A stretch of DNA of 64,000 nt, taken from NCBI GenBank assembly GCA_020846975.1, contig JADLCX010000041.1, positions 62,001 through 126,000 of the forward strand, given 5' to 3'. The notes beneath the pieces were generated by a model that was not told the origin of the DNA, did no database searches, and saw only the letters and a program-made list of their open reading frames with translations. This stretch comes from Phycisphaerales bacterium. Its GTDB lineage: Bacteria > Planctomycetota > Phycisphaerae > Phycisphaerales > UBA1924. Below, piece by piece: positions 45,232-54,501 of the stretch; within the stretch, counting starts at the first letter, position 1; each line of letters begins with the position of its first letter. The translations under genes and the position numbers were made by a program.

Positions 45232-46754
45232 TTCTTCTCGCCTCCAGCGCCGCCCCCATCGCTCGGCCCGACAAGCGTGAACGGCAGCCTCCGATCGAAC
45301 TTCTCCGGCCCCTTCACCACGATGCTCACGGGCACGCGCCCGGCCACGAACGCGCCCCGCGGCGCGATGATCTGCCCCGGCGTCGTCACCATCTGCCCCG
45401 GCTCCACCAGCACCACCGGCGTCTCGGTCCTGAACTCCAGCCCATCAACCCCCTCCGCTCCCGCCAACGACACCGCGAACTCCGCCGGCTTGTCCAGCCG
45501 GTTCACGATCTTCACGCGCACGCCGTTCTCGATCCGACCGTCCGCCATCTTCACGAACGGCTGACCCAGCCCACGCATCACCGTCACATCCGCCACGCCC
45601 GTTCCCGCCAGCGTGAGCGCAAACAACCCCGCGATCGCCGCCAGCACCACCGGATACAGCACCACCCGCGGCCTGAAAACCCGCGGTTTCTGCCCCGCCA
45701 TCGCCGCTTCCGACGAATACCGGATCAGCCCCCGAGGCCGGCCCACCTTCTCCATCACCGCGTCGCACGCGTCGATGCACTGCGCGCACCCGATGCACTC
45801 CATCTGCAGGCCGTTGCGGATATCGATCCCCGTGGGGCATGTCGTCACGCACAGCCGGCAGTCCACGCAGTCGCCCAGCGAGCGCTCGGCTTCCAGCCCG
45901 GTCCCTTGCACGGCCCCGTCGATCACCGGGAGCGACACGCTCTTCTTCGCCGACTTCGCTCCTCGCGGCTCCCCGCGCGTGTTGTCGTACCGGATGATCA
46001 GCGACTGCCGGTCCAGCAGCACCGATTGCAGCCGGCCGTACGGGCACATCACCACGCACACCTGCTCGCGAAAATACCCGAAGTCCAGCATCATCGCGAT
46101 GGTCACCAGCGTCACCACCGCGAACCCGATCGGATGATCCCACGGCGCGCCGAACACCCAGGTCTTCAACTCCGACCACGGCACGAAGTACGCCAGGAAC
46201 GCGTGCGCGATCACGAACGACACCACCGCGTACACCACCGGCTTCAAGGCCTTGCCCGCCCCGCTGGTCCGCAACCACCCCTTCGGCACCCGCCCCGGCG
46301 CGCCCGTGAAGAACCGTTCCAGCGGCCTGTACACGAACTCCATGTACACCGTCTGCGGGCACGCCCACCCGCACCACACCCTTCCCAGCAGCGCCGTAAA
46401 CCAGAAGATCGACAGGAACACCCCCACCGCCAGCAACGCCAGCAGCAGCGTGTCCGTCGGGTAGTACGTCGCCCCGAGGATGTGGAACCGCCGCGCGCCG
46501 ATGTCCAGCAGCACCAGCGGCCGACCGTTCACCTCGACCAGCGGCAACGCCCAGAACAGCGCGATCAGCAGGTACGCCACCACGCGACGCCGCGTCAGGT
46601 ACCGCCCCAGCGACACCCGCGGCCGGATCCACCGCCGCGAGCCGTCCGGGTTCAGCGTCGTGAACACCGCCTTGGCCTCGCTGGTCCCGCGCGCCGCCGG
46701 GTTGTCGGGCGTCCCGGCCTTCTCCGTGGGTTGCGTCAGGTTCTTCGTGCTCAT
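45228..46754 (-). CDS. ccoG: cbb3 oxidase accessory ferredoxin-type protein CcoG
   Basis: 508 residues. Five membrane segments flank two 4Fe-4S sites (CVDCRLCVTTCPTG and CIGCAQCIDAC, about residues 295-335), with GRVWCGWACPQTVYMEF upstream and an Ig-like C-terminal domain. CcoG/RdxA reduces Cu2+ for cbb3 assembly. It lies 34 bases after ccoP in the operon. Confidence 0.95.
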   Translation of the reverse strand: MSTKNLTQPTEKAGTPDNPAARGTSEAKAVFTTLNPDGSRRWIRPRVSLGRYLTRRRVVAYLLIALFWALPLVEVNGRPLVLLDIGARRFHILGATYYPTDTLLLALLAVGVFLSIFWFTALLGRVWCGWACPQTVYMEFVYRPLERFFTGAPGRVPKGWLRTSGAGKALKPVVYAVVSFVIAHAFLAYFVPWSELKTWVFGAPWDHPIGFAVVTLVTIAMMLDFGYFREQVCVVMCPYGRLQSVLLDRQSLIIRYDNTRGEPRGAKSAKKSVSLPVIDGAVQGTGLEAERSLGDCVDCRLCVTTCPTGIDIRNGLQMECIGCAQCIDACDAVMEKVGRPRGLIRYSSEAAMAGQKPRVFRPRVVLYPVVLAAIAGLFALTLAGTGVADVTVMRGLGQPFVKMADGRIENGVRVKIVNRLDKPAEFAVSLAGAEGVDGLEFRTETPVVLVEPGQMVTTPGQIIAPRGAFVAGRVPVSIVVKGPEKFDRRLPFTLVGPSDGGGAGGEKK

Positions 46755-46788
46755 GACTCCAGCCCCGTCCCCCTCGGTCCTTTCCCGA

Positions 46789-47406
46789 TCATTTCGCGCC
46801 CGGGGCCGGCGCCTTCGGCCACGGCGCGATCACCTTGCCCTCCGCGACCTTCCCCGCGGCCGGCGTCGTCCCGCGCAGGCTCGCCACGTACGCCGCCAGG
46901 ATCACCCGCTCGTTCGACGACAGCCGCGTCTTCCACGACGGCATCGCACCGTTCGCCGCCCCGTCGGTGATCACCTTGAACAGGTCCTCCACCTTCTCCA
47001 CGTTCTTGTACGAATCGTCGCACAGGTTCACGCCCACATCTCCCCCGCCGTCCCGCTTGTGACACGCCGCGCAGTTCGCCACGAACGTCGCCCTCGCCAC
47101 GTCCATGAACTCCGGATTGCTCATCTGCGACAGGATCGTCCCCTCGTCGGTCTTCAACTCCCCCACCGCGCCGAACACCTGCTTGTAGTACGCCGTCTGC
47201 TGCCTCGCCCAGACGTCCTGAACCGTCCACCCGTAAACGCTCGCGTGGAAGAACACCGCGTACAGCACGCTGAACACGATCGACGCGCCGAAGACCCACT
47301 TCCACCACCCCGGCGTCGGGTTGTCGTACTCGCGGATCCCGTCGTACTCGTGGTCCGTCACCGGCCCGCTGTCCGCGGCGATCGCGTCATGCTTACCACC
47401 ACTCAT
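46789..47406 (-). CDS. ccoP: cbb3 oxidase subunit III (CcoP), single-haem form
   Basis: 205 residues. The FixP N-terminal segment with DGIREYDNPTPGWWKWVF and a membrane helix is followed by one class I cytochrome c domain with CAACH (about residues 111-115) and a distal Met in GAMPSW. Standard CcoP has two CxxCH domains and about 290 residues, so one domain is missing. Its ATG overlaps the ccoQ stop by 4 bases. Confidence 0.9.
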   Translation of the reverse strand: MSGGKHDAIAADSGPVTDHEYDGIREYDNPTPGWWKWVFGASIVFSVLYAVFFHASVYGWTVQDVWARQQTAYYKQVFGAVGELKTDEGTILSQMSNPEFMDVARATFVANCAACHKRDGGGDVGVNLCDDSYKNVEKVEDLFKVITDGAANGAMPSWKTRLSSNERVILAAYVASLRGTTPAAGKVAEGKVIAPWPKAPAPGAK

Positions 47407-47612
47407 CTCCGCGCCTCCTTCCGAGCCTCAACGCACCCCGCCGCCATCCGCTCGCCATCCAGGGGCAAGAGCGCGGCCGCATCCATCTCCGACCTCGCCC
47501 GCCGCCGCGTCGCCCTCACCACCGCCCCGATGTACACCGCCAGGAACAGCCCCATCGCCGCGATCGGGTAGATCGCCAGCCCCAGCCCGCTCATCACGTC
47601 CGAGAGTTTCAT
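47403..47612 (-). CDS. ccoQ: cbb3 oxidase subunit CcoQ
   Basis: 69 residues with one membrane helix (LAIYPIAAMGLFLAVYIGAVV) and a basic cytoplasmic tail, as expected for CcoQ/FixQ, which stabilises the complex. It lies between ccoNO and ccoP, 12 bases after the former and overlapping the latter. Confidence 0.85.
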   Translation of the reverse strand: MKLSDVMSGLGLAIYPIAAMGLFLAVYIGAVVRATRRRARSEMDAAALLPLDGERMAAGCVEARKEARR

Positions 47613-47624
47613 GCCCGCTCCTGT

Positions 47625-50015
47625 TCAGTGTCCCGCGCCGTCCGCCGACGCCGCCGTCCCCGCCCCCTCCGACGCCCCGGCCTCCGCCGGCGCGGCCGGT
47701 GGCGGCTTGCTGATATCCGTCCCCAGCCTCTGCAGGTACGCGATCAGCGCCGTCACCTTCTTGTCCTCCAGCCCCGTCGGGCCGCCCGAGGTCGCGATGT
47801 CATCCGCGATCTGCTTCGCCTGCGCTCGCGCCGATTCCGCCGCCTTCCCCTCCTTCACCATCTCCCCATACGGCACGCCGATCATCGCCTGCGCCCGCAC
47901 GTGCCGCGCCACCTCGCCCATGTCCAGCCTCGACTCCAGCAGGTGCGCGTAGCTCGGCATGATCGACTGCGTGATCGACTGCCTCGGATCCTGGAAGTGC
48001 AGCAGGTGCCAGAGGTTGCTCCGCTGCCCGCCCTCGCGCGCCAGGTCCGGCCCGATCCGCCTCGAGCCCCACTGGAACGGATGGTCGTACACGAACTCGC
48101 CCGGCTTGGAATAGTCCCCGTACCGCTTCGTTTCCGACCAGATCGGCCGGATCATCTGCGAGTGGCAGTTGTAACAGCCCTCCGCCACGTACACGTCGCG
48201 CCCGGCCAGTTCCAGCGGCGTGTACGGCGTCACGCTCGCGATCGACGGCACGTTCGAGCGGATCGCGAACAGCGGGACGATCTCCAGCAGCGACCCGCTC
48301 GCCACCGCGATCAGCGACCACACGATCATCTTCGCCGGCCGACGCTCCAGCAGCCGGTGCCACCACCCGTCCGCCGCCTTCTGCAGCCAGATGTCCCCCT
48401 TGTGCGAGAACTCCGTGTTCGCCTCCAGTCGCGACTTGAACTTCGGCGGCGTCTCCACCAGCGGCCTCAGCGCGGGAGCCTCCTGCACAGGCTCCTCATA
48501 CACCGCCGGACGGGCCATCCACGTCCGCAGCAGGTTGTACGCCATCAGCGTCGCGCCCAGGATGAACAGCACGCCCCCGCCCACCCGGGCCCAGTAGAAC
48601 GGCATCAGTTTCGTCACCGTCTCCACGAAGTCCGGGAACTGCAGGCTCCCGCTCTTGTCGAACGCACGCCACATCAGCCCCTGCGTGATCCCCGCGATGT
48701 AGATCGGCACCACGTACATCAGGATCCCCAGCGTCCCCAGCCAGAAGTGCCACTCCGCCAGCTTCTTCGAGTGCAGCCGCGTCTGGAACAGCCGCGGCGC
48801 CAGCCAGTAGATCATCCCGAACGTCAGGAACCCGTTCCAGCCCAGCGCGCCCCCGTGCACGTGCGCGATCGTCCAGTCCGTGTAGTGGCTCAGCATGTTC
48901 ACGGTCTTGATCGAGAGCAGCGGCCCCTCGAACGTGGACATCATGTAGAACGTCACCCCCACCACGAAGAACCTCAGCACCGGGTCGTCCGTCAGCTTGT
49001 GCCACGCCCCTCGGAGCGTCAGCAGGCCGTTGATTCCCCCGCCCCACGACGGCATCCACAGCATCACGCTGAACAGCATCCCCAGCGTGCTCGCCCACGC
49101 CGGCAGCGCGGTATAGTGCAGGTGGTGCGGGCCCGCCCATATGTACACGAAGATCAGCGACCAGAAGTGCACGATGCTCAGCCGGTAGCTGTACACCGGC
49201 CGCTCCGCCGCCTTCGGCATGAAGTAGTACATCAGCCCCAGGAACGGCGTCGTCAGCACAAACGCCACCGCGTTGTGCCCGTACCACCACTGCATCATCG
49301 CGTCCTGAACCCCCGCGTACACGCTGTAGCTCTTCAGCCACCCCGCCGGGATCGCCAGCGAGTTCAGCACGTGCAGCATCGCCACCGTCACGATCGTCGC
49401 GATGTAGAACCACAGCGCGACGTACATGTGCCGCTCGCGACGGACCTTCAGCGTCATGAAGAAGTTCGTCCCGAAGAACCCCAGCCACACCACCGCGATC
49501 AGCACGTCGATCGGCCACTCCAGTTCCGCGTACTCCTTGCCCTGTGTGAAGCCCAATGGCAACGTCAACGCCGCGCACACGATGATGAACTGCCACCCCC
49601 AGAAGTGCAGCCTGCTCAGCGTGTCCGACCACATCCGCGCCTTGCACAGCCGCTGCGTCGAGTAGTACACCGCCGTGAAGATCGCGTTCCCCGCGAACGC
49701 GAAGATCACCGCGTTGGTGTGCAGCGGCCGCAGACGGCCGAACGTCAGGAACTCCGTGCTCACCAGGAATCCCAGGAACGCAAACGGCCGAGACCCCGAC
49801 GCCGTCGTGTAGTTCACCACGCTCGGGATCACCAGTTGCAGCGCGATCACCAGCCCCACCACGAACCCCACCAGGCCCCACACAACCGTCGCAAGCATGA
49901 ACTTGCGCACGATCGCGTCGTCGTACGTGAACCTCTCCATCGACGTCGATTCGGGCCTCACGCCCGTCTGCGCCCGCGCCTCACCCGTTCCGACCGCCGC
50001 TTCCGCTGTGCTCAT
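47625..50015 (-). CDS. ccoNO: Fused cbb3 oxidase subunits I and II (CcoNO)
   Basis: 796 residues from ATG 50015. The first 500 or so are CcoN, the haem-copper catalytic subunit, with about twelve helices and the HYTDWTIAHVHGGALGW and WYGHNAVAFVLTTPFLG segments that carry metal ligands. After a linker with an extra membrane helix, the CcoO part has a haem c site GCYNCHSQM (about 612-616) and the signature FVYDHPFQWGSRRIGPDL. Such CcoNO fusions are known in several phyla. It opens the operon. Confidence 0.95.
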   Translation of the reverse strand: MSTAEAAVGTGEARAQTGVRPESTSMERFTYDDAIVRKFMLATVVWGLVGFVVGLVIALQLVIPSVVNYTTASGSRPFAFLGFLVSTEFLTFGRLRPLHTNAVIFAFAGNAIFTAVYYSTQRLCKARMWSDTLSRLHFWGWQFIIVCAALTLPLGFTQGKEYAELEWPIDVLIAVVWLGFFGTNFFMTLKVRRERHMYVALWFYIATIVTVAMLHVLNSLAIPAGWLKSYSVYAGVQDAMMQWWYGHNAVAFVLTTPFLGLMYYFMPKAAERPVYSYRLSIVHFWSLIFVYIWAGPHHLHYTALPAWASTLGMLFSVMLWMPSWGGGINGLLTLRGAWHKLTDDPVLRFFVVGVTFYMMSTFEGPLLSIKTVNMLSHYTDWTIAHVHGGALGWNGFLTFGMIYWLAPRLFQTRLHSKKLAEWHFWLGTLGILMYVVPIYIAGITQGLMWRAFDKSGSLQFPDFVETVTKLMPFYWARVGGGVLFILGATLMAYNLLRTWMARPAVYEEPVQEAPALRPLVETPPKFKSRLEANTEFSHKGDIWLQKAADGWWHRLLERRPAKMIVWSLIAVASGSLLEIVPLFAIRSNVPSIASVTPYTPLELAGRDVYVAEGCYNCHSQMIRPIWSETKRYGDYSKPGEFVYDHPFQWGSRRIGPDLAREGGQRSNLWHLLHFQDPRQSITQSIMPSYAHLLESRLDMGEVARHVRAQAMIGVPYGEMVKEGKAAESARAQAKQIADDIATSGGPTGLEDKKVTALIAYLQRLGTDISKPPPAAPAEAGASEGAGTAASADGAGH

Positions 50016-50220
50016 GCCCGGCGCGCTCCATCGAGGCTCTGCCCGGCGCGGCCGGCCGCAAGCCCCCCACCACACACCCTCCCCCGGCGGCCGCCGTGCC
50101 GTCGGCGCGCAACCTCATCGCGCGCCGATCACACCCGGCGCGCTCCGCGAGCCCGCCGGTTCGATCGTCGATCGTTGGGCGCACAGGCCGCTTCCTCCAC
50201 CAGAAAGTTTCCCTGATCCT

Positions 50221-50231
50221 CCCCCCCCCCC
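50221..50231. repeat. C11/G11 homopolymer in the cco upstream region
   Basis: Eleven consecutive C on the plus strand, 206 bases upstream of the ccoNO start. Tracts of this length can slip during replication. Confidence 0.7.
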
Positions 50232-50246
50232 GCTCCACTCAGTACC

Positions 50247-50329
50247 ACAACGCCACTTCGCGATTCCGACCGTCAATAGCCCGGCCTTTGGACGCTTGAA
50301 GCCGGCACGCGGAAGCAAAGTGGCGTTGT
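50247..50329. repeat. Perfect 12-bp inverted repeat, 59-base spacing
   Basis: ACAACGCCACTT (50247-50258) and AAGTGGCGTTGT (50318-50329) are exact reverse complements. They lie between the stop of the multicopper oxidase gene and the ccoNO operon and could be a pair of operator half-sites or the ends of a small excised element. Confidence 0.6.
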
Positions 50330-50333
50330 AAAG

Positions 50334-53300
50334 TCAGCACGGCCCGAAGTACAGCGCGAGGAAGTCGAAGATGTCCTGCACGCTCAACCCGCCGCTGTTG
50401 TTGATGTCCGCCGACATCTGATTCCCGAAATACGCGGCCAGGAAATCAAACAGGTCCTGCACCGTCACCGACCCGCTCAGGTTGAAGTCCGCCGCGCACA
50501 ACACCGTGATGAACGCCGAACTCGACACGTTCGTCACCCCGCACGTGTCCGTCACAAACACGCCGTGCCGACCCGCATCCGCGAACTGAATGTTCGTGTA
50601 GGTAAACGCCGCCGCCGTCGCGCCCGAGACCGTCGAGCCGTTGCCCGTCGGGCCATCCACAAACGTCACGTCCGGGTCCGTTCGCCGCCACTGATAGGTC
50701 GCCGGACCGACCGCGTTGGTCACCGCGTCGATCGTCAACGTCTGTCCGCGGCGCACCACCGGGTCCGACGGGCTCGCCGTCGCCGTGAACGACGGGCACA
50801 CCACCGTGAACTGCCGCATCATCTCGTGGTCCTCGTGGTCCAGGATGTGGCAGTGGTACGGGAACGTCCCCGGATGATCCAGGAACCGCATGATCACCCG
50901 CGTGATCTGGTTCGGCGTCGCCTGCACCGTGTCCTTCCAGCCCTGCTCGTTGGCCCCCGGCGGCGTCTCCGTCCCCGCTGTCGGCACGATCGTGTCGCCC
51001 GGCCCGACCGTGAAGTCCTGCCGGTTCAGCACCTGGAACTGCACCAGGTGCACGTGCATCGGGTGCGAGACCCCCGAGCGGTTCACCCACTCCCAGATCT
51101 CCGTCGTCCCCAGCACCGGAAACTCCGTGATGTCCGACCACATCAGCGAGTTGATCAGCCACATGTCGTGGCCGCAAATGTTGTCGAACGTCTTCTGCAG
51201 CTGGAACTGCCGCGTCTGCACCGCCGTCGCCGGGTTGATCGGCGGCACCGGGACCAGCGACGGCGGCAGCGGATCGGTGTCGCCCGGATCCGCCGTGAAC
51301 CGGAACTGCATCACGTTGGTGATGTCCGGACCGTCACCGCCGCCCGGGAACGGCGACACCGCGCTGTTCCGCATCGTGATCGGCCGCGTCAGCACGCTGA
51401 ACCCCGAGAAGTCCACCACGATGTCCGCCCGCTCGCCCGGCATCAGCGTCAGCGAGGTCATCGGCACCGGCGCGGGCAGCAGCCCCAGGTCGGTCCCGAT
51501 CTGGTGGAACGTGATCGGCGCCGAACCCTGCCCCATGCTCAGCGTGTACGACCGGGTGTTGCTCCCGTTCAGCAGGCGGAACCGGTACTTGCCCTGCCGG
51601 ACCTCCAGGTACGGCCACACCTTCCCGTTCACCGTGATGAAGTCGCCGAAGAAGTGGTCCGTGAACGTGTCGTTGTACCTGAGCGCGCCGGTCGATGTGA
51701 ACGATCGGTCCTGGATCACCAGCGGGATCTCGTTGTGCCCGCGCGGCAGGTTCAGGCTCAGTTCCGCATCGTCCCGGAGCAGGTAGAACCCCGCCAGACC
51801 CATGTACACGTTCAGCCGCGTCAGCCCCAGCGCGTGGTCGTGGTACCACAGCGTCGCCGCCTGCTGGTTGTTCGGATACTGATACACCGGCGACTGCTGC
51901 CCGGGCCGGAACGCCAGGTCCGGGATCCCGTCGCTCTCCGGCGCCAGGTGCGCCCCGTGCAGGTGCACCACCGTCACCGGGTCCCGCCCGGTCACATCCG
52001 GCCCGTGCAGGCACTGGTCGATGTTCAGCACGTGCGTGTTCCGCAGCGGCATCCCCAGGATGTTGTGGTGCCGCAGGTCGTTCCGCCACGTCACCTCCAC
52101 CGGCCGCCCTCGCCGCGCCTCGAACGTCGGCCCCGGATACTGCCCCTCATAACCCCACACCGTCGTCATCGGCAACGACGCGTGAAACTGGTGGCTGAAC
52201 TGCACCATGTCGATCGTGTAACTCGCCACATCCCCCGGCGCGCCGCTGTCCGGCACCGCCACGCTCGGGATCGGCAGCGGGTCCTGGAACGGCACCAGCA
52301 CCCACGGGCACGTCACGCCCGCGCACGCGGTGTTGTCCCCGTTGTAGCTCCCGTTCTGCGCATCGCAGTTCGCCTCCGACACCACCACGCACGTCGCGTT
52401 CACCAGGCAGCACCCGCCCGTCAGCACCGGGCACGCCGGTATGCACGTCGTCCCGTTCCCGCGGTAGTTGCCCCCCGCGTTGTCGCACTGCTCCTGCGTC
52501 TGGCCCGAGGTGCACGTCCCGTTCCCGAAGCAGCACCCGCCCGTCGGTTGCGGGCACGGGTTCGGCGCGCACGCTGTCCCGTTCCCCTGGTACGTCCCGC
52601 CCCCGCCCGTGCACGACGCCTGCGTCACCACCGTGCACACCCCCAGTTCGCAGCACGCCCCCGTCCCCGCCGGCGGCGTGAACGTCACCGTCAGTTTCGG
52701 ACGCTCACTCGATGTCGCGTTCTGCCGGCTGCTGAACCGCCGCGCCGTCTGGTTGGTCGCCTCGTTCCCCAGGAGCAGCCACCCGAAGTTCGTGCTCGGC
52801 GTGTTGAGCCACCCCTGCACATCCGCCACCAACTGCGCCGTCGTGGCCCACGTCTTCACCCCCGCCGTCGATGACACGCTCAACGACGCGCTGGTCGTCC
52901 CCGAAAACGTCCCGCCCGCGTTCGTCCACGACGTGGTGTTGTAGATGCGCCGAGTCCACGTCACATCCCCCGCCACCGCCGCCGCGCCCGAGCCGCCGCC
53001 GCCGCCAGGGTTCGTCGGCCCTTCCGACCAGTCCTGCGTCAGTCTGCGAAGCGCCACCGTCTCCGACGGCCCCGAGTTCCCGCCATCATCCACCCGGAGC
53101 GCCAGCGACACCGCCGTGATCGTCGACCCCGCCGGGATCGACGACACGTTGAACCGGATCAGCCCGCGCCGGGCGTTCCCGCCGCTGTTGTTCCCCACGT
53201 GGAAGTACACACCCGCGCCGTTGGCGTTGCTGGTGTTGTCCTCGAAGATCGTCGCGTCCCGATCCGCATTCAGCACCACCACATCCGCGCCCGACACCCC

Positions 53301-53354
53301 GCACCACACACCAAGAGCCATCACCACCGCCGCCGCGCAGCGCAACCGCCTCAT
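50334..53354 (-). CDS. Multicopper oxidase with DNRLRE, Cys-rich and dockerin-like modules
   Basis: 1006 residues from ATG 53354 (GGAGG 7 bases upstream). Order: signal peptide; DNRLRE-type beta domain with DATIFEDNTSNANG (about 25-200); three Cys-rich repeats (GACCELGVC, GGCCFGNGTC, GGCCLVNATC); the multicopper oxidase (about 345-810) with HLHGAH, WYHDHALG, HPMHVHLVQF and FPYHCHILDHEDHEMM; an Ig-like segment (ATYQWRRTDPD); and a double EF-hand ending FGPC. All type 1, 2 and 3 copper motifs are seen. It is probably exported and cell-surface attached; the substrate is unknown. Confidence 0.92.
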   Translation of the reverse strand: MRRLRCAAAVVMALGVWCGVSGADVVVLNADRDATIFEDNTSNANGAGVYFHVGNNSGGNARRGLIRFNVSSIPAGSTITAVSLALRVDDGGNSGPSETVALRRLTQDWSEGPTNPGGGGGSGAAAVAGDVTWTRRIYNTTSWTNAGGTFSGTTSASLSVSSTAGVKTWATTAQLVADVQGWLNTPSTNFGWLLLGNEATNQTARRFSSRQNATSSERPKLTVTFTPPAGTGACCELGVCTVVTQASCTGGGGTYQGNGTACAPNPCPQPTGGCCFGNGTCTSGQTQEQCDNAGGNYRGNGTTCIPACPVLTGGCCLVNATCVVVSEANCDAQNGSYNGDNTACAGVTCPWVLVPFQDPLPIPSVAVPDSGAPGDVASYTIDMVQFSHQFHASLPMTTVWGYEGQYPGPTFEARRGRPVEVTWRNDLRHHNILGMPLRNTHVLNIDQCLHGPDVTGRDPVTVVHLHGAHLAPESDGIPDLAFRPGQQSPVYQYPNNQQAATLWYHDHALGLTRLNVYMGLAGFYLLRDDAELSLNLPRGHNEIPLVIQDRSFTSTGALRYNDTFTDHFFGDFITVNGKVWPYLEVRQGKYRFRLLNGSNTRSYTLSMGQGSAPITFHQIGTDLGLLPAPVPMTSLTLMPGERADIVVDFSGFSVLTRPITMRNSAVSPFPGGGDGPDITNVMQFRFTADPGDTDPLPPSLVPVPPINPATAVQTRQFQLQKTFDNICGHDMWLINSLMWSDITEFPVLGTTEIWEWVNRSGVSHPMHVHLVQFQVLNRQDFTVGPGDTIVPTAGTETPPGANEQGWKDTVQATPNQITRVIMRFLDHPGTFPYHCHILDHEDHEMMRQFTVVCPSFTATASPSDPVVRRGQTLTIDAVTNAVGPATYQWRRTDPDVTFVDGPTGNGSTVSGATAAAFTYTNIQFADAGRHGVFVTDTCGVTNVSSSAFITVLCAADFNLSGSVTVQDLFDFLAAYFGNQMSADINNSGGLSVQDIFDFLALYFGPC

Positions 53355-53661
53355 CCGACACCTCCGATCTCTGGATTGCTCAGATCGTGACACACCCAAT
53401 CTTCGGTCTCGGAAGGTTGGCCTCTTCCTCAGTCTACCACACCCCGCGCCCCGCACATCATCAAACCAGCACCACGACGATCCCCCGCGGGACTCGCCTT
53501 CCGTCCATCCTCCAGCGACATCATGCGTACACCGCCACGCCCGCGGCCAAACTTTCCGTGAACCCCGCTCTAAACCGCCCTCATTCGTCCGCTTTGCGGG
53601 TGATGCGTCCTCGTGCCCGGACCCGGATGCGTCGCCGGGCGACCGGCCCTTACGGCCCCAC
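53355..53661. other. Intergenic region between dockerin-like genes
   Basis: 307 bases with no credible gene. It is less GC-rich near 53400-53460 and must contain the multicopper oxidase promoter unless that gene is cotranscribed with the one upstream. I could not pick a reliable -35/-10 pair. Confidence 0.5.
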
Positions 53662-54501
53662 CTACTCGCAGCCCTCGAAGTACGCCGCGAGAAAGTCGAA
53701 GATGTCCTGCACCGTCACATCACCCGAACGGTTCACGTCGGCGCTCCCCAGCCCGGCGAAGTACGCCGCAAGAAAGTCGAAGATGTCCTGCACGCTCGCG
53801 CCATCGCCCCCGTTGAAGTCTCCCGCGCACAGCGCCTCCGCCGCCACCTCCATCACCGGCCACGTCGGCCCGTTCACGAAGTTCCGCGAGTTGAACTGAT
53901 ACGAGATCGTCTCGCTCGCCGCGAACAGCCGCAGGCTCACGACCCGCCCCAACCGCATCTCCTCCCTCAACTCTGCCGTAGGCGACAGCACGTACGTCGC
54001 CGCGCCCGCTGTCGCGCCATCGAAATCGAACGCACCGATCACCACATCGCCCGCGCCGACCAGGCCCGCCAGACTCGCAAACGTCACCCCGAAGCCCCCC
54101 GGCTGGTTCGGCGTCCCCGACCCCTCCTCCCACGCGTTGCTCCGCATCCATTCGACTCCGAATCGACCCGCGCTCTGCGGATTGAACATCGGGTTGTTCG
54201 GCACCGTGGCGTTCAGGCGCAGCGAGACCCCCGTCACGCGCCATCGTCCCTCTCCATGAGCGGAATCCAACTCCCCCCTCACGAGCGACAAGTCAAACTT
54301 CATCACCCCCTGAAACTCTCCTCGCGCCAGCCCCGGCGCCGCCCCCCCCACGATCCCCGCGCCACCAAAGTTCCCTCCCGGATTCGCCGAGCCCACAAAC
54401 GCATCCCCAAACGGCAACAGCGTCACGACATCGGCCGCTGCACGCTCCCACCCCTCCACGCTCGCCAGACACATCGCCAGTCCGATCGCTCGAGTGTTCA
54501 T
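53662..54501 (-). CDS. Exported protein with DNRLRE-like and dockerin-like modules
   Basis: 279 residues. A signal peptide is followed by a beta domain with VTLLPFGDAFVGSANPGGNF and MKFDLSLV, reminiscent of the DNRLRE fold in the multicopper oxidase. The C-terminal double EF-hand reads AGDFNGGDGASVQDIFDFL then ADVNRSGDVTVQDIFDFL, ending AYFEGCE. It is 307 bases upstream of the multicopper oxidase on the same strand. Function unknown; the C-terminal module is shared with its two neighbours in the window. Confidence 0.82.
   Translation of the reverse strand: MNTRAIGLAMCLASVEGWERAAADVVTLLPFGDAFVGSANPGGNFGGAGIVGGAAPGLARGEFQGVMKFDLSLVRGELDSAHGEGRWRVTGVSLRLNATVPNNPMFNPQSAGRFGVEWMRSNAWEEGSGTPNQPGGFGVTFASLAGLVGAGDVVIGAFDFDGATAGAATYVLSPTAELREEMRLGRVVSLRLFAASETISYQFNSRNFVNGPTWPVMEVAAEALCAGDFNGGDGASVQDIFDFLAAYFAGLGSADVNRSGDVTVQDIFDFLAAYFEGCE

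Larger units (their letters stand above)
50016..50333. other. Intergenic region upstream of the cco operon
   Basis: 318 bases without a gene. It holds a run of eleven C (50221-50231) and a perfect 12-bp inverted repeat. No FNR-type TTGAT-N4-ATCAA site and no convincing -35/-10 pair was found, although TTGACG occurs at 50269-50274 on the minus strand. Confidence 0.6.

Noticed and set aside
47628-50216. 862-codon open frame opposite ccoNO
   Set aside because: Antisense shadow of a gene with unambiguous oxidase motifs.
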